From assembly GCA_023159155.1 (NCBI GenBank), contig JAJNNX010000043.1, positions 310,001 to 374,000 on the forward strand: a stretch of 64,000 bases of DNA, given 5' to 3'. The notes under the pieces are model-generated. The model did not search any database. It had not been told where the DNA came from and saw only the letters and a list, made by a program, of their open reading frames with translations. Of this stretch, positions 12,144 through 23,445 are shown one piece after another (within the stretch, counting starts at the first letter, position 1; each line of letters opens with the position of its first letter). The stretch comes from Ustulina deusta. Lineage: Eukaryota > Ascomycota > Sordariomycetes > Xylariales > Xylariaceae. Position numbers and translations under genes: made by a program.

Positions 12144-13115
12144 GAGGATATGTTCGTGCGTGTCGCTGGCGCTTGTTTCCCCGTAGACGTTTCGCGTATT
12201 CTTGCTTATTCTTGCTTATTCTTTGGAAACTATCAGGCTAGTCGTAAGATATAAAAATAAGATGCATCCCGTTACACGAATCATCATAAACCTCTTTATC
12301 TGGCTTGTTTCCTCCCAGAGCCATGCCCGAGGGATTATCTTCAGGTCTCTTATCATATCCCACACATCAGCATCCCGCTCGTGTCGGTGAAATGACTATC
12401 TACCTATACTTGAGCGGACTCAATTGACCACTCTCGGACATTATGCTGGGTCTAGTTGAAGAGGAAGCCTCGGGGGCCGACTGAGCTGAACCATCACAAA
12501 GCATACTGTCAGCAGGATTGGGGCCATCGGGGACTCGTAGTAAGTTTTTTTTACGTGTTTTCTCATAATGGGATGTATTCCAAGGCAAGCTAGACGCGCG
12601 GTGGTCGATTTGGAGCTCCGAACCACTTGTTGCAGTTGTTTTCTATCCAAAATGGGGCTAACGTGCCTGCGCTGCTCATACAAGTTGTCCAATTGACAGT
12701 CGTTTTCTGTAGGGCTGGCTTACGGAATTTCGATCATGGGGAAACACCCGCTTTCTACCCCTCAAAGTCCTATTATACCTTCAGCTACCCCTCACATAAG
12801 CACTGATAAAAGACAATGGAATTCCCTGAAGAAGGCAGGAGGAGGATCAAGGACCTTGAGACAGACAGACCCAAAGAGAATTATGAGCTGAATTGAACCC
12901 TGTTCCAAGCCCAATTACATAAGTCCTTCTCGCACGGTGATATCACACAGTGAACACAGGCTATTTGCAAGCTAGGTGGTAGCTGCAGTTCAGGCCCCTT
13001 TCCGCCACCGAATACGACTCCCTGGGTGCCGGAATCAATCGACTACTCTGTTGCCTTCTGCAGGTCACACACGCACAGATTGAACATTCGACAACGAGCC
13101 CGCAATCCTATCCCG
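12144..13115. other. intergenic region
   Basis: Contains the ferroportin 3' flank and the upstream sequence of the HET gene. No open frame has recognisable content. A short tandem duplication of a 10-base TTATTCTTGC-type motif lies at about 12198-12222. Confidence 0.45.
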
Positions 13116-16100
13116 ATGGCCCGTCGGTCCCCGGAGTTCGTGCTTCGGTCCCCTCATGGGTTTCATACACTAAAAGGCGGGCCCTCAGCCTTAGGATTGA
13201 TCAATTTTGAGCGGGGGTACTCGGCCTCCCCTGAGTCTCTCCATCGGGACTTAGACGCAATGCTCAACAATGATACAGATGAGCTAGTTGAAGATGAGCC
13301 GGAGCCTCCATCAGCTAATACTGACAATAGAAGGCCCAGACATTCCCTCTTAGACAAGCAATCTCCCTTGGAAGTAGGCGGAGATGATCGAGGTCCTTCA
13401 AGCTATTCCTCGACAATGCACTGCTTCACCTCGCGGGTGACATATCACATTGTTGATACATACTACAACCTCGGCGGTAGGCGTATTTGGCCCCGCAAAA
13501 GCGCCTTCAGAATACCATTCTTACTTGACAGATTCGACTACGAAGTTCCACACTTTGAGTTTGGCATTGCATACCCACCCCAAGAGCCGCTAGTAGATAG
13601 GTCTAAAAGGACAGGAGATGAGATTTCCGTCCGAGACCTTGTCTATGAGGAGACGATAAATCACCCGGAGATATACCCACAAGATAGCCTTCTCGAGGCT
13701 GGCCGCTTAGAAAGCTCCTTGGCTACATTTTCACATGCCTTATCTTTGATCTCTCTTCCATCGCTCTCCCGGATCGTCAACGTGTGAATATCCGCTCGCC
13801 TCGCTCCTCTCATAGAGCTTCCTCGCGCAGCGAATCGAACGATGCTCACAATGAAGGTGAACCCGTGGGGGAAATGGGCATGGTAGAGGAGGAGGAGGAG
13901 GGCCTGGATCAGATGCAATCGGAGTTTTGCGAACGCATCGCGGAGGGCGCCCGAAATGCTTTGTTCGAGAAACAATCACATCTTCCGGCATTTGGAGAAG
14001 TAAAGGAGGAGGATATGCCCGAAATCAAAGTAGACGATGTCTTGAGATGGCTCACGAATAAGGTTAGCAACACGCATCGCTGCATCTTATGTCGGATAGT
14101 CAATTTGAACATCACATCTATTGAAAGCGAAGGTAAAGATGGAGGGCAGGGGCGCCATCTGAATCGCCCCACGATCGTCAAGCACACGGAGTGGTCTGAG
14201 GGCGAGGCAGCACCACTCATACCAAGCTTCAACCGGATGGTTCTGAATTGCCGAGAAAGCGCATGCAGTCAATGCTGGTTCTTCCTAAGAATTCTGATTG
14301 CGGGTTTCGGCCCGATAATATTTGAGGACGACACGGTTTTTGACAGAGAGGCCCTCATTCAATGTTGCCTCACACCGCCGATTGGTACTCTTGAACAATA
14401 TACGAATCTATTGTCTGAAGAGCTTCAAAAGCCGTCGCCGAGGCCTGTCCCGGCACCAGTCCTTGCAATTCGACCGCCACACAAACGCGAATATTCAGCG
14501 TTCTCGCCATTCCGAGAAATATCATTATTGATTGAGAAGAAGTCGTTGCCTTTACCAGATATGCAAGGGGGTGGCGAATTGATCAATTCAAACGGTGTCG
14601 ATTTGGCATGAGTCAGGAACTGGTGGGCACAGTGCCAAAACACGCACGGCCGGGTTTGTAAGGTGCCCAAGAGAGATCGCTATGCGGGAAAGGAGGCGGC
14701 AGGGTATCTTCTCCGCGTCGTTGATGTCGATATGAACAGGGTTGTTATCGCACAGCCTGGCAGTAGCTACGTGGCTCTGAGCTATGTTTGGCCGCAAACG
14801 GACAATCCCTTTAAAACGCAAAGGAAGGACTTCTCTTCCCTCAAGACCGAAGCAGAGGAGCTACCTATAAGGGACAATATAACAGCTTACTTTGACATCC
14901 CCTTAGAGCGATTGCCCAAAACTATACAAGATGCTCTACAAATCACGCGTGCGATTGGAGAGAAATACCTCTGGGTCGACGCCCTCTGTATCATTCAAGA
15001 TGACATGCTTGATGTTCAGCGTACAGTATACAAAATGGACGAAATATATAAGGCGGCATCACTAACTATCATTATGGGCGATCGAGAGGGGGTTGCATCG
15101 GAAGGAGGTCGACCAAATCGCCGACAGTAAGTTTGGAGCACGCGATTCTGCGTCGTCAGTACTCACCCAAGTCGATTAGATTAAGCCAAGAGCTTGGTGA
15201 TACGACGTATATTCGCTCCCTTCCCTCCATGTCAAGCGCACTCGAACGAAGTGTATGGCAGTCTCGGGGTTGGACATATCAGGGTAAGCAGAATTTATGC
15301 CGTTGCAGCTTCGGTTGAAACATGTTAATCATCCAATGTCCCGGCAGAATGGGAGCTGTCAGCCCGAAAACTCGTTTTCGTGGGCAATCTCGCCTACTAC
15401 AACTGTCCTCGCTCCTCCTTCCGGGAAGATCACGTCGAAGGCCCCTTCGATATGAACCGTACCGAGCCTAAGTTCATGGATTACGATTCGCCCCTGAACG
15501 AGTACTGCCGCCATGTCGAAACGTACAGCTCGCGCAGCCTGACCAACAGCACGGATATCATCGACGCATTCCAAGGTATCATGCACGCCATGGCGCGGCA
15601 ACTCACGATTGAATTCTGCTGGGGACTACCACTAATCCGCTTTGATGGCGCCATGCTATGGATGGGCGTGGATAGGCTAACTAGGAGGACAGGTAAAAAA
15701 GCGCCGAAGCCGGATGCCGACAGCGTGCCGTTCCCGTCGTGGTCTTGGGTGGGCTGGCAGGGCGCCGTCAGGTTTCGGCCAAATTATCACACCGATAATC
15801 GGTCTGAGCGCACGCACTCCGAATCTGCCGTCAACCGCCTCGGACACATCAAGACGCTCATCACCTGGCCGTGGCAACACGACTTTGAACTCCCGCCCGG
15901 CGGGCCTCGTCTGGAGGATCTCATCGCCGATATCGTCTTGCGCGGCGTTCTGCGCTTCGTAACAAGCGTCGCGCGCGTAGACGTCGGACGCCTCCGGGCC
16001 TTGTTCGCGACGCAACGGATCGGTGGCTGGAAGCTCGATGATGGCACCATGGTTACCGATGGGTGGCAGACTTGTATCGTGCTCTCCGAAGCTGAAAGGC

Positions 16101-16282
16101 CCAATATTGGATCTCAGCCAGCCAGGGTCGGCGAAGTTTCTGGAAGGTCGCCAATCACTACGTATAATGTGTTGGTTGTGGAACAGAGAGGAGATGCTTT
16201 CGAAAGAAGAGGTTTGGTGAAGATTACGAGAAAGATCTGGGAGGCTTGTCGGCCGAAGATCAGGTGGGTTACTTTGGTTTAA
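13116..16282 (+). CDS. HET (heterokaryon incompatibility) domain protein, one in-frame stop unresolved
   Basis: HET-domain proteins act in nonself recognition and can trigger cell death in fungi. Proposed exons: 13116-13783, 13831-15126, 15180-15283 and 15348-16282, with introns of 47, 53 and 64 bp. The first intron (GTGAAT...GCGCAG) restores frame between two long open stretches. The HET core is conserved: YVALSYVW, LPKTIQDAL, YLWVDALCIIQDD, MDEIYKAASLTI, then RGWTYQE-W completed by the last splice. Downstream there is PSWSWVGWQG, usual for the class. A TGA lies at 14609-14611 inside the stretch just before the NWWAQC...H...C element. It is either a true nonsense change, making the gene a pseudogene, or part of a 72 bp intron (14545-14616) with a weak GTTGCC donor. 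The ATG at 13116 was chosen as the first in frame. The N-terminal part is not recognisable. Confidence 0.8.
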
Positions 16283-16987
16283 CAAGGGAGAAGCGTGGCT
16301 ATATTACCAGGGGAAGTGTCACAGTCCCCATATATAGACTGCAGACGAGGTCAAGCGCCCGACTTGACTACGTTCTATCTTTTAGTAGTGTTACGGTATA
16401 GTGCTGCAGTTCTGTTCCGTGACAGGAAGGTATAGATTTTGAGGCGAAATAGCGGATTGTGTCTGCAAATATTGAGTAGTTGGGATAGAAGCCTCCAGGA
16501 CTAGAAGTTATGGGACCTGAAACGCTGCATGGGGATGTTTTCGAAGCGATTAAACGTTAACCCCCCCCCCCAAACCGAGAGCTTCCAGGAGAGGGCCTCT
16601 AGTAGGAAAATCTCCCTTCGTAACCGAGACAGGTATTTCATTCGCATCTTTAGAAGTACCTGGCAGCATCGTGTAGGACCCGTGGCGGGTGGGTGACGTG
16701 GGGTTCTCTTATGTTCACGAGAGTTCCCAAATGTGACTAATAAAATAGCAGAGTCTTTCAAGTATATAATTTGAAAGGTTACGGCGCCAGAAGGAGAGAA
16801 AAGACGGTAATATTTTTTATACCAGTTCTAATTGCATGCGCATTTGATAAAGCGATATAGTCTTGTCCTTGAAATAACGAGTGCCTTAAGTTTGAGCTTA
16901 CTCTCTTGAACTCTCATCGGTGTTTATCGTCGATTACATGGTTCTGCATCCCAACCGTCTATCCTAGTCAGTCCTCGTGTTGAATTG
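16283..16987. other. intergenic, with one copy of a dispersed repeat
   Basis: No gene seen. A copy of a dispersed motif (about 16475-16530) resembles copies near 30285 and 40932. A C-run of about 12 lies at 16561-16572. Confidence 0.45.
16475..16530. repeat. dispersed repeat, copy A
   Basis: The core ATAGAAGCCTCCAGGACTAG followed by AAGTTATGGGACCTGAAA closely matches the sequence at 30285-30350 and more weakly 40932-40990. It looks like the end of a degenerate mobile element, but no coding content or target duplication was found. Confidence 0.5.
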
Positions 16988-17308
16988 TTACCGTTGTTGC
17001 GCCGTGATATCCCTGGTAGCCACCGGGAGTGACGACCTGCCGTTATCATCGCTGTGAAAATATTCAAGGGCTGTAAAACGGACAAGGCGAAATGTCTGCC
17101 CCCGTCGTATAGCTGTGCTAGATCATATTAGTAGAGGAATACACGCGCATTGACCAATGGTAATTATGTACGGACCTCCTCCAAAGTCGATTTGGCCATC
17201 GCGTTGGTTCCTCCCAGCACGTACCGTGGCGACGACACCTCCGATGGCGATAAGACAAGCTACTATGCCAAATATGATGTTGACAATTGTCTCGGTGGAT
17301 GGTGACAT
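16988..17308 (-). CDS. small single-pass membrane protein, hypothetical
   Basis: Two exons (17308-17176 and 17112-16988; 63 bp intron with CTAAT upstream of a CAG acceptor) would encode about 85 residues. After MSPSTETI there is one hydrophobic helix (about residues 7-30: IVNIIFGIVACLIAIGGVVA) followed by a basic RAGRNQR stretch, so the C-terminus should face the cytosol. An in-frame upstream ATG (17410) exists, but the 17308 start gives a compact protein. I recognise no family and no function is proposed. Support rests on the good splice pattern and protein-like composition only. Confidence 0.45.
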
Positions 17309-17950
17309 GGTGGGTAGATAATATGAAATCAACAAGGAATAGTGTATGTAAATAGGGGTGTTATGACTGGCAATTACCATTTGAAGGTGCTCGTGTTGAA
17401 TGACGATCATTTAGAAACTCTGACACTTCTTCATGGTCATTTTGTATTCGCCGCGAGAGAGTCCGCTAATTCGCATTAGCAAATATGGTGCTCTCAGAAA
17501 CTCACCTTGGTATATATGGTGCTGTTTTTCTTGGCCCCCATTCTACTCTACATGACATGTTCGGCAAGGAGTTGAGTAGTATTCTATGGAACATGGCATT
17601 CATGGTATTCATGGTGCTTAGGCACCATAGTTGTCTTTCGTCTGAGAGCTGAATTGGTGGCGAACGCCGGCGTGTGATTGGATCAAAATGCCAGCACCAT
17701 GATTGCTTATGGGCGGACGCACCGTTGCATTCAAGAGGGCTTGCGCATGCCTGGGCCAACTCTCGTTTGACAACAATTCTGCTGGAGCGCCTGTCTCTTG
17801 AGGCTCACTGTCCTCAAACTACCCTTTCCATTGTTATTTCCCATCTCTTCTGTTTTGCGTGAGCCGGCTAATAAATGATACCATTTCTGTACTGTCACCA
17901 CACTATACGCCTGTCGCCACTCCCTCACACAGTCTTCACAGCCAGCAGCA

Positions 17951-20386
17951 ATGAGCGAGCCTGACGTTGCGGACATCTCTCTTTTCGTCGATTTCGGAGG
18001 GGACGGGGACAATGGCGAGAGTGCTAGGAATGATTTTGTGCCAACTGAGCCGTTCTGGATGGATCTGGATCCGCCCGGCGACCAAGTCCCCGGTTTGGGA
18101 ATCATATGGAACTCTCCTGGGATTTTCAATGCTCCATTCGAATTTAAGGCTGACCCTTTTGAGAGTTCACAACGGACTGATTTGTTATCAAATCAGCATG
18201 TATCCACGGGAGAGAACGCCATGCCTATGCTGGAATCGTCAATGGACATCGATCTAGATTTTGGCTTTGATTTCAGCTTGGATGTATCAGCAGCCTTAGC
18301 TCAAGTCAACGACCATAGCGAACCGCCAAGTTTTGAATCGCCTCTTGATAATGAAGGCCGTTTCGATGATGGCATAGTTATTAATGGTGTTTCGAAGGAG
18401 ACCCGGCCAAGGTTGGATCAGACCCAGGTAGACACACTCAACGAGTGGGTTGCTGGTTGCTCCACGCCATATCCGACGAAGAAGGAGAAACTGAGTCTAT
18501 CAAAGCGCACAGGACTGAAGATCAGTCAAATCAGCTCCTGGTTCAGCAGAGTTCGGCAAAAACGGTTCCGAGGGGCTCATCCAGAGCCTGCTCAACCTGT
18601 ACACGTGGCGGTGCCCTCACCTATGAGAAATATGGAAGTCCCGTGGCTTGTTTCTGACAAACGGAATTATCGAGGAAGCAAATCGAGCATGCCTATTGCG
18701 CTTTCCAAGACAATTCCATTCAGTGCAACTATTCAGCGATCCCGATCTCTGCCATCATATTTCACACTAGATTATCTTCAAAGGCGAACAGGCCATCCAG
18801 TGACAGATTGGCATCAAAGAGCATCCCTAGACGTTTTTCTTTCATCAAACACCGACAAATGCTCTTCACATGGCCAGAAAGGGGTTGTGGGTAGTTTAGG
18901 ACTACGGGAATATCCCAAGCAATCATACATGAATGAGTGGTTACGAGGACTACCCATCGGTGCCACTGAAATGGTGCCAGTTCAGCAAGACGAAATTCAC
19001 TCTGAAAGCGTTGGTTATCCACGAACCGAAGCTCTCGGAAGGGTTCCCAATATTATTCCCGAGTCACTACAACCTAATACCCCAAATGTCAATCTTCAAC
19101 AAAATTGTGACAGAAACGGCGCTGAAGATGGACAGGACTCGGCGTCAATCGCTTGGTCCGCTGGGCTAAGTGGCTCATCAGCCGGCAGCTATCTATCTTT
19201 GGGTTCGCGGAAAGGTCGACGCATTTTTGCCCATCCAAGGAGCAGTGGCGAAAGTGGTTCTATCCGCAAACGTGGCCTAGATACCGAAGCACGCGATGTC
19301 ACTTTTACAAATAAGAAACCAAGACCAACCTCGCCCTTAGCCCAATCAAGTCTTGACGAACACCAAAGCAAAAAGACGAAATATGGTGAAAAATTTTATT
19401 GTACTTCCTGCGACTCCAGGTTTGCAACGTCATATCTTTGGAGGCGCCACGAGGAGTCAGCTCATGCGCCTCAGCAGGTGTGGATATGTGGTCCCCAGAG
19501 TACCTTGGGTAATACCGCGACGGACCTGCCCACACCGCCATGTCCAATATGTGAACAGATACTACGATCCGATATAGCTACCGACGACTTAGAAGCACCA
19601 AATACATGCTCACACGGGTTCGATGAATGCTGGGCAAAGTCCGAGGCGGACCGCACATTCTTTAGGAAGGATACCCTTTACCAGCATATCGTCAGGGTTC
19701 ACAAAAGAAGCAGCGAACATTCAAAATTCGTTCAACAACTTCAGCTTGACTATTGGTCTCCTGAGGTTGACACCAGCGGTTACGACTTGACGTGTCATTT
19801 CTGTGGAGCCTCGAATAGTAACTGGTTCAGTCGAGTCCGACATATTTCCAACCATTTTGGCGAGGGTGTGACGATGGACGAGTGGCGGCCACGCTATAAT
19901 ATTGACTATAACCAGCCCGAACCTTTGACGAGTTCAATGTCGCCACCCTTAGAAGACATGGAACATACCGACCAGAATCTAAGGCCATATAAGGTTCCAA
20001 GGCGCTTCGAAGGCGACATGTATATGCCACAATGGCATCGCATTAGCGACGGTAATATACATGGCTGGTGCGAACTTTGTCAGCCTGGACGTTGGCTACA
20101 TATTGGCTCTGTTGCATTCAAGCATGACCGCTCAATATTACACGGAATTTCCTCGCTCACAGGAAACTCGTTTCCTCAACCTATAAAAGTGAGGTGGGGG
20201 ATTACACACGGCATCGAGGGATTATGCGCGCGATGTAATGATTGGATAGTCCTGAAGCGAAACACGTTTGGTGAGGAATCCTGGTTCACACATTCACAAA
20301 AGGTGAAGAAAATTCCTCTGAATATGTCAGATGACAGTGTTAACTTTTCTAATCGAATACAGTGTGAACTCGAGACAATCCCCTAG
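17951..20386 (+). CDS. homeodomain (TALE/KN-like) plus C2H2 zinc-finger transcription factor
   Basis: Single exon, 811 residues, predicted nuclear. The N-terminus is acidic (residues about 1-150). A KN-type homeodomain follows at about 150-206 with the diagnostic STPYPTKKEKLSLSKRTGL and ISSWFSRVRQKR. The position normally filled by the DNA-contacting Asn (WFxN) is Arg here. A C2H2 finger lies at about 484-505 (CTSC...H....H). Degenerate Cys/His clusters follow at about 531-584 (CPIC...H....H) and about 615-635 (CHFC...H...H). The C-terminal part has two further CxxC pairs (CELC about 707-710 and CARC near 763). Homeobox plus C2H2 fusions are an established fungal regulator class. The C-terminal cysteine region may be another zinc-binding module, but I cannot name it securely. 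No neighbour suggests a target pathway. Confidence 0.88.
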   Translation: MSEPDVADISLFVDFGGDGDNGESARNDFVPTEPFWMDLDPPGDQVPGLGIIWNSPGIFNAPFEFKADPFESSQRTDLLSNQHVSTGENAMPMLESSMDIDLDFGFDFSLDVSAALAQVNDHSEPPSFESPLDNEGRFDDGIVINGVSKETRPRLDQTQVDTLNEWVAGCSTPYPTKKEKLSLSKRTGLKISQISSWFSRVRQKRFRGAHPEPAQPVHVAVPSPMRNMEVPWLVSDKRNYRGSKSSMPIALSKTIPFSATIQRSRSLPSYFTLDYLQRRTGHPVTDWHQRASLDVFLSSNTDKCSSHGQKGVVGSLGLREYPKQSYMNEWLRGLPIGATEMVPVQQDEIHSESVGYPRTEALGRVPNIIPESLQPNTPNVNLQQNCDRNGAEDGQDSASIAWSAGLSGSSAGSYLSLGSRKGRRIFAHPRSSGESGSIRKRGLDTEARDVTFTNKKPRPTSPLAQSSLDEHQSKKTKYGEKFYCTSCDSRFATSYLWRRHEESAHAPQQVWICGPQSTLGNTATDLPTPPCPICEQILRSDIATDDLEAPNTCSHGFDECWAKSEADRTFFRKDTLYQHIVRVHKRSSEHSKFVQQLQLDYWSPEVDTSGYDLTCHFCGASNSNWFSRVRHISNHFGEGVTMDEWRPRYNIDYNQPEPLTSSMSPPLEDMEHTDQNLRPYKVPRRFEGDMYMPQWHRISDGNIHGWCELCQPGRWLHIGSVAFKHDRSILHGISSLTGNSFPQPIKVRWGITHGIEGLCARCNDWIVLKRNTFGEESWFTHSQKVKKIPLNMSDDSVNFSNRIQCELETIP

Positions 20387-20956
20387 ATGAGCAAATGATC
20401 TGTTATGATCTGCCCCCACTGAGATATCGGTTATCAGTCGAGCCAACGATGATGCCAGTTTCAAAACCTAGAAGACGAGATAGTTCCAGTGGGTCATCTG
20501 ACGAAGTTCCTGCCGTGTGCGGGAATATGAATTCGAACGCGACATAGTGACAATAATTGAGTTAGATCACGGCGTCGAGGTGATCCTCGGCGAAGTAGAG
20601 AACTTCTTTAGGTAGCAATTAATGAATCGGTGGATTGGTCCAATACTTCGCGTTGACTTGCTGTTGACGGCCTCATCTAGTATAAGAATCTGCGTACACA
20701 TTTTAGTGAGTTAGACCGATCCGACCGATCCGGATGCCCCAGCAGTTCTGGTCGGGTATCTTCCCGAGATCGCTGGTCCGCTTGGCTCCGAGTTGGCTAT
20801 GTCAACACCATATTTGTTACGGTTGAGTCATACATACCGTAAGGAGTCAAGAGAGTAGCAGAAGTAAGTAGAAGAGTAGAGGTGCACATATTTTATACTA
20901 TACTCCGTAAATTTAGTTGTAGGAGTACTAGGAGTAATAGGAGCAATAGCTTCGAT

Positions 20957-20989
<33 letters not shown>

Positions 20990-21838
20990 TTTTTTAAAAA
21001 AAAAAAACACTCCCCCCCCTTCACCCCCCCCCCCAACAACCTGACCTAAACACTATAAGTAGTATGCTATACACAGCAGCCAGAGTGCTAGCCTCTATCC
21101 ATTTTACAACCCATAATACAGAAGAATACCAGGCCAGCCCGATCAGTATACCCATCTTCATCCTCGAACTTTCAATTGTCCAAGCTAACCCCAAGTGATA
21201 TCATCGCATAGGTAGCTCCCTCCAACACAAGATACGAAAAGTGCTCCTTACGATGCTATCCGATCAGCCATTATGATGAACCGAGTTAACACAAAAATAG
21301 TTTTATAGAAAGCACACAACCTCTGTATACAACTACACCTGGCCCCTTGAAGCAGATCGCATTGAACGTTAGAATACAATATTTCCTATAAACCAATATC
21401 TGTGCCATTTATCAGGCTTATCAAGAATCCCAGTGCGTTCTATAAAAGCGTCACCGAGGGTGTAGAACTCTCGATTTTAAAGGTGTCCCAGGTAATTTCG
21501 AGATATATATACTATGTCCATGAATTAGGGATTACATTACACGTAGAACCGGCGAACCATCCATATACCTCTTATCTCCATCCCATTAGCAGCAAACAAA
21601 GCGTCAATCACCTTTGACATTTTGGCCCAAGTAGATCCGCACCGTCTACATCTCGTATTTTCTTCCAAGATTCGCAAACCCCGACCTGATTACCAATTTC
21701 GTTCACCATGACCGATCCCAGTATTATATTCCGCCGTAATAGCAAACACAAGGGCCACACCGCCTCTAAAACGCCGTTTGCCATCCAGGGGAATCACCCT
21801 ATTTTTTCGTGGACAGTTCGTTACGTGGTGCTTGCCCT
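20387..21838. other. intergenic region with homopolymer block
   Basis: Convergent 3' ends of the homeodomain gene (+) and the GH17 gene (-). No gene supported. It contains an exceptional C/T/A homopolymer block at 20959-21034. Confidence 0.5.
20959..21034. repeat. poly-C/poly-T/poly-A homopolymer tract
   Basis: About 31 consecutive C, then 6 T and about 12 A, followed by two more C-runs (about 8 and 11). On the minus strand this is a G-run that could form quadruplex structure. Length is prone to sequencing error. Confidence 0.9.
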
Positions 21839-23430
21839 CTACGAAGAGAAGATGGCGGCGAGTGTGGCGACGAAAGCGGCCCCGAGAGTTACGGACTGCA
21901 AACTTGAAGCCGCTGCCTTGTTAGGTGCAGAAGTAGGGGAGGTGGAGGAAGACGTAGGAGGCACAGATGTCGCCGCGCCGTTGGCGCTAGAGTCTGCGCT
22001 AGAGTCTGCGCTGGAGCCGGAGCCGGAGCCGGAGCCTGTGCCTGAAGAACCTGCACCTGAAGAATCTGTGCTTGAAGAACCTGTGCTTGAAGAGCCTGAG
22101 CCTGACCCTGAGGCGATGTCTGTACTAGTTGGGACGGGGGTGGTAGTAGTAGTAATTAGGGTAGCCGACTCTTCAAGAGAAGACGGGGAGCTTGAAACAC
22201 TGTGATCGTCTCCCGCAGGACTGGTAGACTCAGATTCAGTTTCACTTGCCGTGGTCGTCACACCTCCGTCTGTTGCAGTGGGCTGAATGCTAGTGGATTG
22301 GCTCGTGGGGTTGCTGGTAACAGTGACTGAGGAGGAGGTAGGCTCAACCTCGACGTCATCGCAACCAAGGTCGAACAGGGGGGTAGTAGTGAGCTCGCTG
22401 CCGATGATACCGAAGCTCGGGTTGGGGGTTGCAGGGGCAGCATCTTGCAGTGTATACCACCTGTGCTCGAGTCAGTAAGCAACGCTTCAGGCCAGCATCG
22501 GAGTGTCGGGTTGAGACGGCCACGTGAATTCACTTACCAGACGTTGGTGTTGCCGAACATGGGACAACCCACCGTCTTCCAGTACTTCTCGGCATTCTCG
22601 ACGGACGCAACCGAGTCTCCGCTAGCCTTGCCGCTGACAGGGTGGCCCGTTTCCGTAACCCAAACCGCCTTTCCGCCAGCAGCTGCCTGTGTTCTTCCTA
22701 AAGCACTCTGGAACAGCGACTTGCTCTGACCGATGGCATTAGGCATCGTATCTTGGAAGTATGGATAGGCGTCCATGCCGATCCAATCGAGTGCGTCCAC
22801 GACAACACTGCTGGACGAATTATCCCATGCAGTCCAGGTGTCGACGTGCCCGAGAAGAGCACCTTCCAGGGCGGTGCCTGCAATAGCTTCCTTGACTTGC
22901 TTGATGTACTCTAAGAGGGCGTCTGGGTCGACACCCGGGTTGGATCCGGCGGCGATCCCCTGAGGCGAGTTGCGGTATAAGTCCTCGCTACCGATCGAGA
23001 TGCCATCGACGAGGCTCGCGAGATCGCCCCCGTACTTCTCGATAGCGGCCTTCAGGGCAAGGATCTCATTGGCAAAGGCGGCGTCGCCACCAGATGCCCA
23101 CAGACCCAGCAGAAGCGAAGTCCCGGTGGTAATGGCGGCAGGGATGGCGGAGATGGGATCACTGGCTGTCCCACCTTGCTATATACATACACACCGGTCA
23201 GGCTCAAAGTGAGCAGACGACAAAGGGAGGAAACAGCTTACCACCATGGTGTAGAGCCGAGCACTGGTCCAGCCCTTGGTGCCTTTCAGGTTGGCGGCGG
23301 TGGTAAACTCGGCCTCGAAATCAGACTGCATCTTGGCAGCTCCGGTGGTGAAGGTCGAGCCATAGTTGAAGCCAAGCTTGGTGGCAGATGCCGCCGAAGC
23401 GAGAGCCGTGAACAGCGCTATCGTGTGCAT
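21839..23430 (-). CDS. GPI-anchored cell-wall endo-1,3-beta-glucanase, GH17 family
   Basis: Three exons (23430-23242, 23178-22538, 22460-21839; introns of 63 and 77 bp) encode about 483 residues. A signal peptide ([16 protein letters not shown]) precedes the catalytic domain, which starts LGFNYGSTF. The expected acid/base Glu sits in ISIGSED (about E128) and the nucleophile Glu in WVTETGHP (about E239). After residue about 300 a long Ser/Thr/Gly-rich stalk follows, with near-perfect SGSGS and SADSS repeats. It ends in a hydrophobic tail ([18 protein letters not shown]) typical of GPI attachment. The enzyme should act on beta-1,3-glucan at the cell wall or membrane. A start five codons upstream (23445) is possible and does not change the prediction. 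The architecture matches the EglC-like group; the exact orthologue is not claimed. Confidence 0.93.
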
Positions 23431-23445
23431 GTTTACGATGGGCAA

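Noticed and set aside
15677..16285. 202-codon minus-strand frame
   Set aside because: It lies opposite the last exon of the HET gene, which has clear domain content; this is an antisense shadow.
22003..22115. Tandem repeat array as a CRISPR or satellite
   Set aside because: The repeats encode the Ser/Gly stalk of the GPI-anchored glucanase on the minus strand and follow codon periodicity.
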